64,000 nt of DNA from Aurantimonas coralicida (GTDB lineage Bacteria > Pseudomonadota > Alphaproteobacteria > Rhizobiales > Rhizobiaceae). The notes under the pieces were generated by a model. It was given only the letters and a program-made list of their open reading frames with translations, did no database searches and was not told the origin of the DNA. A program made the translations under genes and the position numbers. Shown piece by piece: positions 56,579 to 64,000 of this stretch; within the stretch, counting starts at the first letter, position 1; every line of letters begins with the position of its first letter. The DNA is taken from contig DRFF01000077.1 of the NCBI GenBank assembly GCA_011050685.1, positions 1-64,000 on the forward strand, in the 5' to 3' direction.

Positions 56579-57532
56579 ATGAACGCGACCCCTTCCTTTC
56601 CAGAATTTTCCCAGCGGCACCTGCTCGGCATTGCCAGCCTGCAGCCGCACGAGATCGAGCAGTTGATCGATCTTGCCGAAGCGGAGGTCGCCGTCGGCCG
56701 CCGCCGAGACAAGAAAAAATCGACCCTCAAGGGGCGGACCCAAATCAATCTCTTCTTCGAGGCATCGACTCGAACCCAGGCCTCGTTCGAACTCGCCGGC
56801 AAGCGTCTCGGCGCCGACGTCATGAACATGTCGGTCGCGAACTCCTCGGTCAAAAAGGGCGAGACGCTGATCGACACGGCGATGACGCTGAACGCCATGC
56901 GACCTGATATTCTCGTCGTGCGGCACCACTCGGCGGGCGCCGTCGCGCTGCTCGCCCAGAAGGTGGCCTGTTCAGTGGTCAATGCCGGCGACGGTGCCCA
57001 TGAGCATCCAACGCAGGCGCTGCTCGACGCTCTGACCATCCGGCGTCGCAAGGGCCGGATGGCGGGGCTCATCGTGACGATCTGCGGCGACGTGCTGCAC
57101 AGCCGCGTCGCCCGCTCGAATATTCTCCTGCTGAACGCGCTTGGCGCTCAGGTCCGGGTTGTCGCGCCCTCGACCCTTTTGCCGCGCGGCATCGAGCAGA
57201 TGGGCGTCGAGGTTCACCGGCGGATGGCGGACGGCCTGAAAGATGCCGACGTGGTGATGATGCTGCGGCTCCAGCGCGAGCGCATGGCCGGCTCCTTCGT
57301 GCCGTCGGTGCGCGAGTATTTCCGCTATTTCGGCCTCGACTCAGACAAGCTGAAGATCGCCAAGCCGGATGCGCTGGTCATGCATCCGGGACCGATGAAT
57401 CGCGGGGTCGAGATCGCCTCGGAGATCGCCGACGGTCCGCAAAGCGTCATCGAGGAACAGGTCGAGATGGGCGTCGCCGTTCGGATGGCCGTCATGGAGG
57501 CCCTGATCGGCGGTCCGGAGGATACGGTATGA
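56579..57532 (+). CDS. pyrB: Aspartate carbamoyltransferase catalytic subunit
   Basis: 317 aa from ATG 56579; a GTG at 56570 would add three residues. Second step of pyrimidine synthesis. Motifs: [20 protein letters not shown] (carbamoyl-phosphate STRT), [30 protein letters not shown] and [16 protein letters not shown]. No pyrI partner is seen. The stop overlaps the ATG of the PyrC-like gene (ATGA), a sign of a tight complex in this class. Confidence 0.97.
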   Translation: MNATPSFPEFSQRHLLGIASLQPHEIEQLIDLAEAEVAVGRRRDKKKSTLKGRTQINLFFEASTRTQASFELAGKRLGADVMNMSVANSSVKKGETLIDTAMTLNAMRPDILVVRHHSAGAVALLAQKVACSVVNAGDGAHEHPTQALLDALTIRRRKGRMAGLIVTICGDVLHSRVARSNILLLNALGAQVRVVAPSTLLPRGIEQMGVEVHRRMADGLKDADVVMMLRLQRERMAGSFVPSVREYFRYFGLDSDKLKIAKPDALVMHPGPMNRGVEIASEIADGPQSVIEEQVEMGVAVRMAVMEALIGGPEDTV

Positions 57533-58845
57533 GCGACCCGCTTCGCCCCCTCGTCATCGAACAGGTGCGAATCGTCGATCCGGCGCGATCACTCGACGCC
57601 GTCGGCTCCGTCATCGTTGCGGACGGCGTGATCATCGCCTGTGGCGCCGACGCGCTGAACCAGGGACGACCGGATGGCGCTGAGGTGATCGATGGGCGTG
57701 GGCTCGTGCTCTTGCCGGGTCTCGTCGACGCCCGGGTGTTCATCGGCGAACCCGGCGGCGAACACCGCGAGACGATCGCGTCTGCCTCCGCTGCGGCCGC
57801 GGCCGGCGGCGTGACGTCGATCCTCACCATGCCAGACACCAACCCGGTGGTCGACGACGTCGCCATCGCAGAGTTCGTCATGCGAACGGCGCGCGACACC
57901 GCATCCGTCAATGTCTTTCCCGCCGCGGCTTTGACCCGCGGCCTGAAGGGCGAGGAGATGACCGAAATCGGGCTCCTGTCGGACGCGGGCGTCCGCGCCT
58001 TCACCGACGGCCGCAACACCATCGCAAACCCGGCGCTGCTGCGCCGGATCATGACCTATGCGCGCGATTTCGATGCGCTCGTCATGCACGAAACCCAGGA
58101 CGCGGCACTCAGCGGCGACGGCGTCATGAACGAAGGCCTTCTCGCCTCCTGGTTGGGTTTGCCGGGCGCGCCGTCCGAGGCCGAAATCATCCCGCTGGAG
58201 CGGGATTTGCGGCTCGCCGCCCTCACAGCCTGCCGCTATCATGCGGCCAAGATTTCGCTTGGCGAATCGGCCGAGGCCATACGGCGTGCCAAGCAGCGCG
58301 GCATCAGGGCGAGCGCCGGTGTCTCGATCAACCATTTGTCGCTGAATGAGAACGATATCGGCGAATATCGGACCTATTTTCGCTTGGCGCCGCCATTGCG
58401 CGGCGAGGATGACCGCTCCGCGATGGTCGCAGCGCTCGCGGACGGAACGATCGACATTATCGTCTCCTCCCACGATCCACAGGACGCCGACGGCAAACGC
58501 CGCCCGTTCGCCGAGGCCGAGAGCGGCGCCATCGGTCTGGAAACGCTCCTGCCCGCAGCACTGCGGCTGCACCACGCCGGTGATGTCCCGCTGCTTCGGC
58601 TCGTCGAGACGCTGACGTCCGTGCCTGCGGCCTTGCTCGGTCTCGACCGGGGCACGCTCCTTCCCGGCAGGCCGGCGGATATGGCGCTCGTCGACCTGGA
58701 TGCGCCCTTCATCTTCAGCGAGGACGCGATTCATTCGCGCTCGAAGAACACGGCGTTCGAAAATGCCCGCTTCCAGGGCCGGGTCTTGCGAACCTTCGTT
58801 GCGGGCCGCACAGTCTTTTCGGCGACAGAAGCAAGCGGGGGTTGA
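57529..58845 (+). CDS. Dihydroorotase-like protein PyrC' (probably inactive, PyrB partner)
   Basis: 438 aa from ATG 57529, overlapping the pyrB stop. It has the amidohydrolase fold, but the usual HxH metal pair in DMHVHLREPG is lost: it reads [10 protein letters not shown], with Arg69 and Phe71 in the His positions and Gly73 in the place of the substrate-binding Arg. Later regions are intact in shape: [18 protein letters not shown] and [16 protein letters not shown]. Known PyrC' proteins are non-catalytic partners stabilising PyrB. I recall the same RVFIGEPG form in other alphaproteobacteria. A working dihydroorotase should lie elsewhere in the genome. Overlaps plsY (TTGA). Confidence 0.9.
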   Translation: MSDPLRPLVIEQVRIVDPARSLDAVGSVIVADGVIIACGADALNQGRPDGAEVIDGRGLVLLPGLVDARVFIGEPGGEHRETIASASAAAAAGGVTSILTMPDTNPVVDDVAIAEFVMRTARDTASVNVFPAAALTRGLKGEEMTEIGLLSDAGVRAFTDGRNTIANPALLRRIMTYARDFDALVMHETQDAALSGDGVMNEGLLASWLGLPGAPSEAEIIPLERDLRLAALTACRYHAAKISLGESAEAIRRAKQRGIRASAGVSINHLSLNENDIGEYRTYFRLAPPLRGEDDRSAMVAALADGTIDIIVSSHDPQDADGKRRPFAEAESGAIGLETLLPAALRLHHAGDVPLLRLVETLTSVPAALLGLDRGTLLPGRPADMALVDLDAPFIFSEDAIHSRSKNTAFENARFQGRVLRTFVAGRTVFSATEASGG

Positions 58846-59459
58846 GTCTTTTGGAGAGTGACGGAGGGACAATCCTGATCATCGCGGCGGCGCTTGCCGG
58901 TGGTTATCTCTGCGGTACGATTCCGTTCGGCCTGATCTTTGCGAGGCTTTTCGGCCTCGGCGACATCCGCAAGATCGGGTCGGGCAATATCGGCGCGACC
59001 AACGCACTGCGCACCGGCAACAAGCCGATGGCGGCACTGACGCTCGCGGGTGATATCCTGAAGGGGACGGTCCCCGTTGTCGTCGCCGCGACAATCTGGG
59101 GAGACGTGCCGGCCGCGTTTGCTGGCCTTGGTGCCTTCCTCGGCCACCTTTTTCCGGTCTGGCTGAGCTTCAAGGGCGGCAAGGGCGTCGCCACCTATCT
59201 CGGCATCTTGCTGGGCATCGCTCCAGTTGGAGTGCTGATCTTTGCGGCCGTTTGGCTGTCGGTCGCTTATTTCTCTCGCTATTCGTCCCTCGCCGCCCTC
59301 GCCGCGACGCTGGTGGTGCCGCCCGCCTATTTCGCGCTCGGCTTCGAGACGGCCGCGACGCTTACCGCAGTGCTGACGCTGCTGGTCTATATCAAGCACC
59401 ACGCCAATATCCGCCGTCTGCTCTCCGGTGAGGAAGGCAAGATCGGAGCGAAGGGGTGA
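58842..59459 (+). CDS. plsY: Glycerol-3-phosphate acyltransferase PlsY
   Basis: 205 aa. TTG 58842 overlaps the stop of the PyrC-like gene (TTGA); TTG 58851 has better spacing to GGGGG and is a possible alternative (202 aa). Integral membrane acyl-phosphate:glycerol-3-phosphate acyltransferase, first step of phospholipid synthesis. Motifs: [36 protein letters not shown] and a C-terminal [16 protein letters not shown]. About five membrane segments. Overlaps dprA (GTGA). Confidence 0.96.
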   Translation: MSLLESDGGTILIIAAALAGGYLCGTIPFGLIFARLFGLGDIRKIGSGNIGATNALRTGNKPMAALTLAGDILKGTVPVVVAATIWGDVPAAFAGLGAFLGHLFPVWLSFKGGKGVATYLGILLGIAPVGVLIFAAVWLSVAYFSRYSSLAALAATLVVPPAYFALGFETAATLTAVLTLLVYIKHHANIRRLLSGEEGKIGAKG

Positions 59460-60592
59460 CTCTTACGGACGCTCAGAAGCCCGGCGTCCACCTCCCCCTG
59501 ACCACGCGGCTCGCGTGGCTGCGCCTGATCCGCAGCGAGAATGTCGGTCCCGCCACGTTTCGCGCGCTCATCAATCGCTACGGCGGCGCCGAGGCGGCGC
59601 TGGGGGCACTGCCGGACCTGGCGGCTCGCGGCGGTCGCAAGATCCGCGTGGCCAGCTTGGCGGCGATCGAAGACGAGATGGCAAATGCTGAGCGGCTCAG
59701 CGCGCGCTTCGTCTGCCTCGGTGAGCCGGATTATCCGGTCCTGCTGCGCCGCATGGAACAGGCACCGCCGGTTCTGGCCGTCATGGGCGGCACGGACGTC
59801 CTGATGCGCCCGGCGGTCGCCATCGTCGGTGCCCGCAACGCCTCGCTCTCCGGCATCAAGTTGGCCCGACGGTTTGCCATCGAACTCGGTCGCGCCGGCT
59901 ACTCCATTGTTTCCGGGCTTGCCCGCGGGATCGACGCCGCTGCGCATGAGGCATCGCTTGCGACCGGCACAGTGGGGGTTTTCGCCGGTGGCCTGGACCG
60001 ACCCTATCCGAGCGAAAACCGGCCACTGATGCGACAGATCGTCGATGCCGACGGTTGTCTCATCTCCGAAATGCCATTCGGCTGGGAGCCGCGTGCCAGG
60101 GACTTTCCGCGTCGCAACCGTCTGGTTGCTGGGATGGCGCTCGGGCTTTTGGTGGTGGAAGCAGCCACGCGGTCGGGCTCCCTGATCAGTGCCCGCTTGT
60201 CCGCCGAAATGGGCCGGCTCGTCTTCGCCGTTCCCGGATCGCCGCTCGATCCGCGCGCGGTCGGCACCAACGGCCTTCTCAAGGAGGGTGCGCTTCTGGC
60301 GACGGATGCCGAAGATGTCATCGCAGCACTGCGTCCCCTCGACGCGCGGATGACGCCGAATGACGGCGATGTCGCGTTGGAAGAGCCCGCGGGGAATGGC
60401 CCCGCCGATGAACCCGCCGAAGGCGAACGCGAGCGCATCGTCGAAACGCTGGGGACGACCCCCATCGATATCGACGACATCATTGCGCACACCGGATCGT
60501 CGCCCGGCGCCGTCCAGTTGGTCTTGCTTGAACTCGATCTTGCTGGACGCCTTGAACGGCATGCCAACGGCCGGGTCTCACTGCTTCTTTGA
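59456..60592 (+). CDS. dprA: DNA-processing protein DprA
   Basis: 378 aa from GTG 59456, overlapping the plsY stop (GTGA). Loads RecA on incoming single-stranded DNA during transformation. Rossmann-like fold: [78 protein letters not shown] and [21 protein letters not shown]-terminal HhH-like region (residues ~15-60), C-terminal winged-helix (residues ~315-378). The 3' end overlaps the convergent 59-aa gene by 15 bases. Confidence 0.96.
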   Translation: MTLTDAQKPGVHLPLTTRLAWLRLIRSENVGPATFRALINRYGGAEAALGALPDLAARGGRKIRVASLAAIEDEMANAERLSARFVCLGEPDYPVLLRRMEQAPPVLAVMGGTDVLMRPAVAIVGARNASLSGIKLARRFAIELGRAGYSIVSGLARGIDAAAHEASLATGTVGVFAGGLDRPYPSENRPLMRQIVDADGCLISEMPFGWEPRARDFPRRNRLVAGMALGLLVVEAATRSGSLISARLSAEMGRLVFAVPGSPLDPRAVGTNGLLKEGALLATDAEDVIAALRPLDARMTPNDGDVALEEPAGNGPADEPAEGERERIVETLGTTPIDIDDIIAHTGSSPGAVQLVLLELDLAGRLERHANGRVSLLL

Positions 60593-60757
60593 TGTCTCGG
60601 CTGACGAACCGATCTGTTGCTCTGTCTCGAGTCGCGCCATGTCCATCAAATATCCGAGGATCGACCCCTCCCTGGCCCCGGACACAACCTTTAATTGCTC
60701 GAGCATATCATGGACATATTGGAGATTTTCCCGTCGATCGGTTGGATTGGCTGACAT
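60578..60757 (-). CDS. 59-aa conserved small protein
   Basis: ATG 60757 is preferred; a TTG at 60766 would add three residues. MSANPTDRRENLQYVHDMLE is followed by LKVVSGAREGSILGYLMDMA. I recall many short proteins in Hyphomicrobiales with the shared core NLQYVHDML-YL-MA, function unknown. It is helical and soluble. It overlaps the dprA 3' end by 15 bases on the opposite strand and is divergent from topA. Confidence 0.75.
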   Translation of the reverse strand: MSANPTDRRENLQYVHDMLEQLKVVSGAREGSILGYLMDMARLETEQQIGSSAETSKKQ

Positions 60758-61007
60758 GGACGGCAAAACTCCAGAAACTCAAGGATATCGGCAGTTCAGA
60801 TGTGGCGGAGCCCGGATCACCTGACGATAGGCATTTATAGAAAAATTCCCTCTATAGTTGCAAGCCCATCTTACGTAGTCCTCGTCGGGGTTGACCGCCC
60901 GCGCCGGACTGTCCATGTGACGGGACGGTCGACAGTCGGAATCTCGCCATCTTCGGCTGTGCATTCGGCTGCCGGTATGACCTTTCTCCTGCCAGGACAT
61001 AATATCT

Positions 61008-63758
61008 ATGGATGTCGTCATCGTTGAATCGCCTGCCAAAGCGAAGACGATCAACAAATATCTCGGCGGAAACTACAAGGTTATCGCCTCCTACGGTCAT
61101 GTCCGCGATCTGCCGCCAAAAGACGGGTCCGTGCGGCCGGACGAGGATTTCGAGATGATCTGGGAGGTCGCCAAACCGTCCCAGAAGCGGCTGACGGAGA
61201 TCGCCCAAGCGGTTCGGGCCGCCGACGGCCTCGTCCTCGCCACCGATCCCGATCGCGAAGGCGAAGCGATTTCCTGGCATGTTCTGGAAGTGCTGCGCCA
61301 GAAAAAGGCGATCGGCAAGAAGCCGGTCAGCCGCGTCGTCTTCAATGCCATCACCAAGAAGGCCGTCCTCGACGCGATGGCCAATCCGCGGGAGATCGAC
61401 GAACCGCTCGTCAATGCCTACCTCGCCCGCCGGGCACTCGACTATCTGGTCGGGTTTACCCTGTCGCCAGTACTCTGGCGCAAGCTCCCGGGCGCCCGCT
61501 CCGCCGGCCGGGTCCAGTCGGTGGCGCTGCGGCTCATCTGCGACCGGGAAGCCGAGATCGAGCGCTTCAAGACGGACGAATACTGGCAGATCGCCGCCCA
61601 GCTCGCCACGCCGCGCGGCGATGACTTCAAGGCGCGCCTGACGGTTTTCGACGGGGAGAAGCTGCAGAAGCTGTCGATCGGCAACGAAGAGCGCGCCTCG
61701 GTGGTTCGTTCGATGCTCGAAGGCGCGACCTACCGCGTTGACAGCGTCGAAGCCAAGCCGACGAAGCGCAATCCCGGCCCGCCCTTCACCACCTCGACAT
61801 TGCAGCAGGCGGCCTCCGCCAAGCTCGGCTTTTCGGCCTCGCGAACCATGCAGGTCGCGCAGAAGCTCTACGAAGGTGTCGATGTCGGCGGCGAGACCGT
61901 CGGCCTGATTACCTATATGCGGACCGACGGCGTGCAGATGGCGCCGGAGGCCGTTGCGGACGCGCGCCAATCCATCGGCGCCAGCTTCGGCGAGCGCTAC
62001 GTCCCCGAGAAGCCGCGCTATTACGCGACCAAGGCCAAGAACGCTCAGGAGGCGCACGAGGCAATTCGCCCGACCGAATTCGGCCGTGCGCCGAAGGATG
62101 TCGAGCGCTATCTCGATCGGGATCAGGCGCGTCTCTACGACCTCATCTGGAAGCGCTGCATCGCCAGCCAGATGGCCTCGGCCGAAATCGAACGCACGAC
62201 CGTCGACATTCTCGCGAGCGGTGGCGGCAAGACCGCGACGCTGCGCGCGACCGGTCAGGTGATCAAGTTCGACGGCTTCATCGGCGCCTATGTCGACCAT
62301 CGCGACGATAGTCGCGCCCCGGATGCTGGCGATGACGACGAGGATTCGGCGCGTCTGCCGGAGATCCTGGCAAACGACGACCTCGCCAAGCGCGCCATCG
62401 ACGCCTCGCAGCACTTCACCGAGCCGCCGCCGCGTTACTCTGAGGCCTCGCTGATCAAGCGTATGGAGGAACTCGGCATCGGCCGTCCGTCGACCTATGC
62501 GTCGACGCTGCAGACGCTGCAGGATCGCGACTACGTCGTGCATGAAAAGCGCAAGCTTCTGCCCGAAGCCAAGGGCCGGCTGGTCACGGCCTTCCTGCAC
62601 AATTTCTTCGAGCGCTATGTCGAGTACGATTTCACCGCCGAACTCGAAGAGAAGCTCGATCTCATCTCCGCCGGCAAATTGGCCTGGAAGGACGTCCTGC
62701 GCGAGTTCTGGCAGAACTTCTCGACCCATGTCGACGGCACCAAGGAGTTGCGGGTTACAGATGTCCTCGACGCGCTGAACGAGGAACTCGGGCCGCTGGT
62801 GTTCCCGCCCAAGGAGGACGGCACCGAGCCGCGCGCCTGCCCCCGATGCGGCGAGGGCAAGCTATCGCTCAAGCTCGGCAAATTCGGCGCCTTCGTCGGC
62901 TGCTCGAACTACCCCGAATGCGGCTTTACCCGGCAGCTCGGCACCAGCCTTTCGGGGAATGGGAACGGCGATGAGGCCGAGGGCCCGAAGGATCTAGGCG
63001 TCGATCCGGAAACCAGCGACCCGGTGACGCTGCGCAGCGGTCGCTTTGGGCCCTATGTCCAGCGCGGCGAAGGCAAGGAGGCCAAGCGCTCGTCCCTGCC
63101 CAAGGGTTGGCAGCCGGCCGAGATCGATCTGGAAAAGGCTTTGCGGCTCTTGTCGCTGCCGCGCGAGGTGGGACTTCATCCCGAGAGCGGTAAACCGATT
63201 CTCGCTGGCCTCGGCCGCTATGGTCCGTTTCTGCAGCATGACGGCATGTACGCGAACCTCGAGACCATCGAGGACGTGTTCGAGGTCGGGCTCAATCGGG
63301 CCGTTACCGTCATCGCCGAAAAGAAGGAGAACGGCGGTCGCGGTCGCGGCAAGCCAGCGGCTCTGGCGACACTCGGCGAACACCCGCAGCTCGGCGGCCA
63401 GATCACTGTGCGCGACGGCCGTTTCGGCCCCTATGTCAACACCGGCAAGATCAACGCCACGCTGCCGAAGGGCAAGGACCCATCGAGCGTGACGCTGGAA
63501 GAGGCGATCCAGCTGCTCAACGAACGGGCGGAAAAGACCGGCAAGAAGGGACCAGCGAAGAAGGCTGCGGCCAAGAGCAAGCCTAAGGCGGCCACCAAGC
63601 CCAAGGCGAAGGCAGCGGCCGCCAAGACTGCCGCGGACGGCAAGACGCCGGCGAAGAAGGCGGCGGCGAAGTCACCCGCCAAGAGCAAAGCGGCGAAGAA
63701 GCCACCCGCTGAATCCTCCGCGACGGGCGACGAGTCGCCGCCTTGGGACGCGGACTGA
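61008..63758 (+). CDS. topA: DNA topoisomerase I
   Basis: 916 aa from ATG 61008. Removes negative supercoils. Toprim domain: MDVVIVESPAKAKTINKYLG, LVLATDPDREGEAISWHVLE (DxDxE). Catalytic Tyr region: YEGVDVGGETVGLITYMRTD (nucleophile Tyr in ITYMRTDG) and ALRLICDREAEIERF. One C4 zinc ribbon is clear (ACPRCGEGKLSLK...CSNYPEC, about residues 606-632), followed by two zinc-less repeats with RFGPYVQRGEGKEA-type sequence. A Lys/Ala-rich tail (~residues 845-900) should bind DNA loosely. Five bases before rnr. Confidence 0.97.
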   Translation: MDVVIVESPAKAKTINKYLGGNYKVIASYGHVRDLPPKDGSVRPDEDFEMIWEVAKPSQKRLTEIAQAVRAADGLVLATDPDREGEAISWHVLEVLRQKKAIGKKPVSRVVFNAITKKAVLDAMANPREIDEPLVNAYLARRALDYLVGFTLSPVLWRKLPGARSAGRVQSVALRLICDREAEIERFKTDEYWQIAAQLATPRGDDFKARLTVFDGEKLQKLSIGNEERASVVRSMLEGATYRVDSVEAKPTKRNPGPPFTTSTLQQAASAKLGFSASRTMQVAQKLYEGVDVGGETVGLITYMRTDGVQMAPEAVADARQSIGASFGERYVPEKPRYYATKAKNAQEAHEAIRPTEFGRAPKDVERYLDRDQARLYDLIWKRCIASQMASAEIERTTVDILASGGGKTATLRATGQVIKFDGFIGAYVDHRDDSRAPDAGDDDEDSARLPEILANDDLAKRAIDASQHFTEPPPRYSEASLIKRMEELGIGRPSTYASTLQTLQDRDYVVHEKRKLLPEAKGRLVTAFLHNFFERYVEYDFTAELEEKLDLISAGKLAWKDVLREFWQNFSTHVDGTKELRVTDVLDALNEELGPLVFPPKEDGTEPRACPRCGEGKLSLKLGKFGAFVGCSNYPECGFTRQLGTSLSGNGNGDEAEGPKDLGVDPETSDPVTLRSGRFGPYVQRGEGKEAKRSSLPKGWQPAEIDLEKALRLLSLPREVGLHPESGKPILAGLGRYGPFLQHDGMYANLETIEDVFEVGLNRAVTVIAEKKENGGRGRGKPAALATLGEHPQLGGQITVRDGRFGPYVNTGKINATLPKGKDPSSVTLEEAIQLLNERAEKTGKKGPAKKAAAKSKPKAATKPKAKAAAAKTAADGKTPAKKAAAKSPAKSKAAKKPPAESSATGDESPPWDAD

Positions 63759-63762
63759 TCCG

Positions 63763-64000
63763 ATGGCACGGGGTCGGCCTCAGGGCGAAACGCGCCCGGA
63801 ATTGAACCGGGAGGCGGTGCTCCGCTTCATCACGGACAATCCGGGACGCTCGTCCAAGCGCGACATCGCCAAGGCGTTTCAGGTCAAGGGCGACGAGCGC
63901 GTCGCCCTGAAGGACCTCCTTGCCGACCTGCAGGCCGAAGGCGTCCTCGCCGGCGGCCGCAAGCGGTTTTCGACGCCCGGGCCATTGCCGGACGTGGCGG
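63763..64000 (+). CDS. rnr: Ribonuclease R, N-terminal fragment (runs off the right edge)
   Basis: 79 codons in the window, from ATG 63763, 4 bases after the topA stop. It starts MARGRPQGETRPELNREAVL and contains FITDNPGRSSKRDIAKAFQV and LADLQAEGVLAGGRKRF, the winged-helix start typical of alphaproteobacterial RNase R. The topA-rnr order is common in this class. The catalytic RNB domain lies outside the window. Confidence 0.88.
   Translation, partial: MARGRPQGETRPELNREAVLRFITDNPGRSSKRDIAKAFQVKGDERVALKDLLADLQAEGVLAGGRKRFSTPGPLPDVA

Overview
The window is about 63% GC, gene-dense, chromosomal DNA from an alphaproteobacterium, most likely Hyphomicrobiales (Rhizobiales). The evidence is the gene set: an NDUFA12-type complex I accessory subunit, DUF2155 and DUF6105 proteins, a long RNase E with a large insertion in its S1 domain, an iscS-sufBCDS-sufT-sufA cluster with an Irr-type palindrome upstream, an alphaproteobacterial inactive PyrC-like partner of PyrB, and a tRNA-Ser/rlpA/dacF/tmk/holB/metG/tatD block. 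No IS element, prophage, CRISPR array or rRNA was found.

Layout. 1-3.25 kb looks accessory: the 5' end of a P-type cation ATPase (leaving the window on the left), a secreted cysteine-rich rhodanese and a two-gene unit of unknown function. It abuts the 3' end of tRNA-Ser(UGA). 3.9-11.4 kb is a rightward run: rlpA, a dacF-like carboxypeptidase, tmk, holB, metG, tatD and an MBL hydrolase. The gap at 11.4-11.8 kb holds an 11-6-11 palindrome resembling a XerCD dif site. Then come DUF3597, a MAPEG protein and mazG. 13.8-22.0 kb is a leftward iron-sulfur assembly operon (iscS-like, sufB, a 71-aa ORF, sufC, sufD, sufS, sufT, VOC protein, sufA, TfoX-like).

22.2-31.6 kb: alpha/beta hydrolase, anmK, tyrS, a giant AsmA-like protein, a peroxiredoxin, a DUF455 ferritin-like protein and an M23 peptidase. 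31.6-40.5 kb: leftward amiC-mrcA-prfB (prfB with a textbook +1 frameshift site), divergent from rne with a 735-base gap and a strong terminator after rne. 40.5-48 kb: aminotransferase, M48 protease, DsbA-like protein, aroQ, accBC, aat, and convergent DUF2155 and NDUFA12 genes. 48-54.7 kb: gatCAB interleaved with two GNAT genes, a UPF0173 hydrolase, ruvX and two small membrane proteins. 54.8-64 kb: AidB-like acyl-CoA dehydrogenase, pyrB-pyrC'-plsY-dprA (all overlapping), a 59-aa protein, topA and the start of rnr.

Functionally this is mostly core metabolism: peptidoglycan (rlpA, dacF, amiC, mrcA, anmK, M23), replication/recombination (tmk, holB, ruvX, dprA, topA), translation fidelity (metG, tyrS, prfB, gatCAB, aat), Fe-S assembly and fatty-acid/pyrimidine synthesis. 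No convincing complete new system was seen. The points most worth following are the dif-like site, the unknown ORF in the suf operon, the altered KTG motif in the DacF-like protein, the missing metal-binding HxH in the PyrC-like protein, and the unknown pair at 1.66-3.23 kb.
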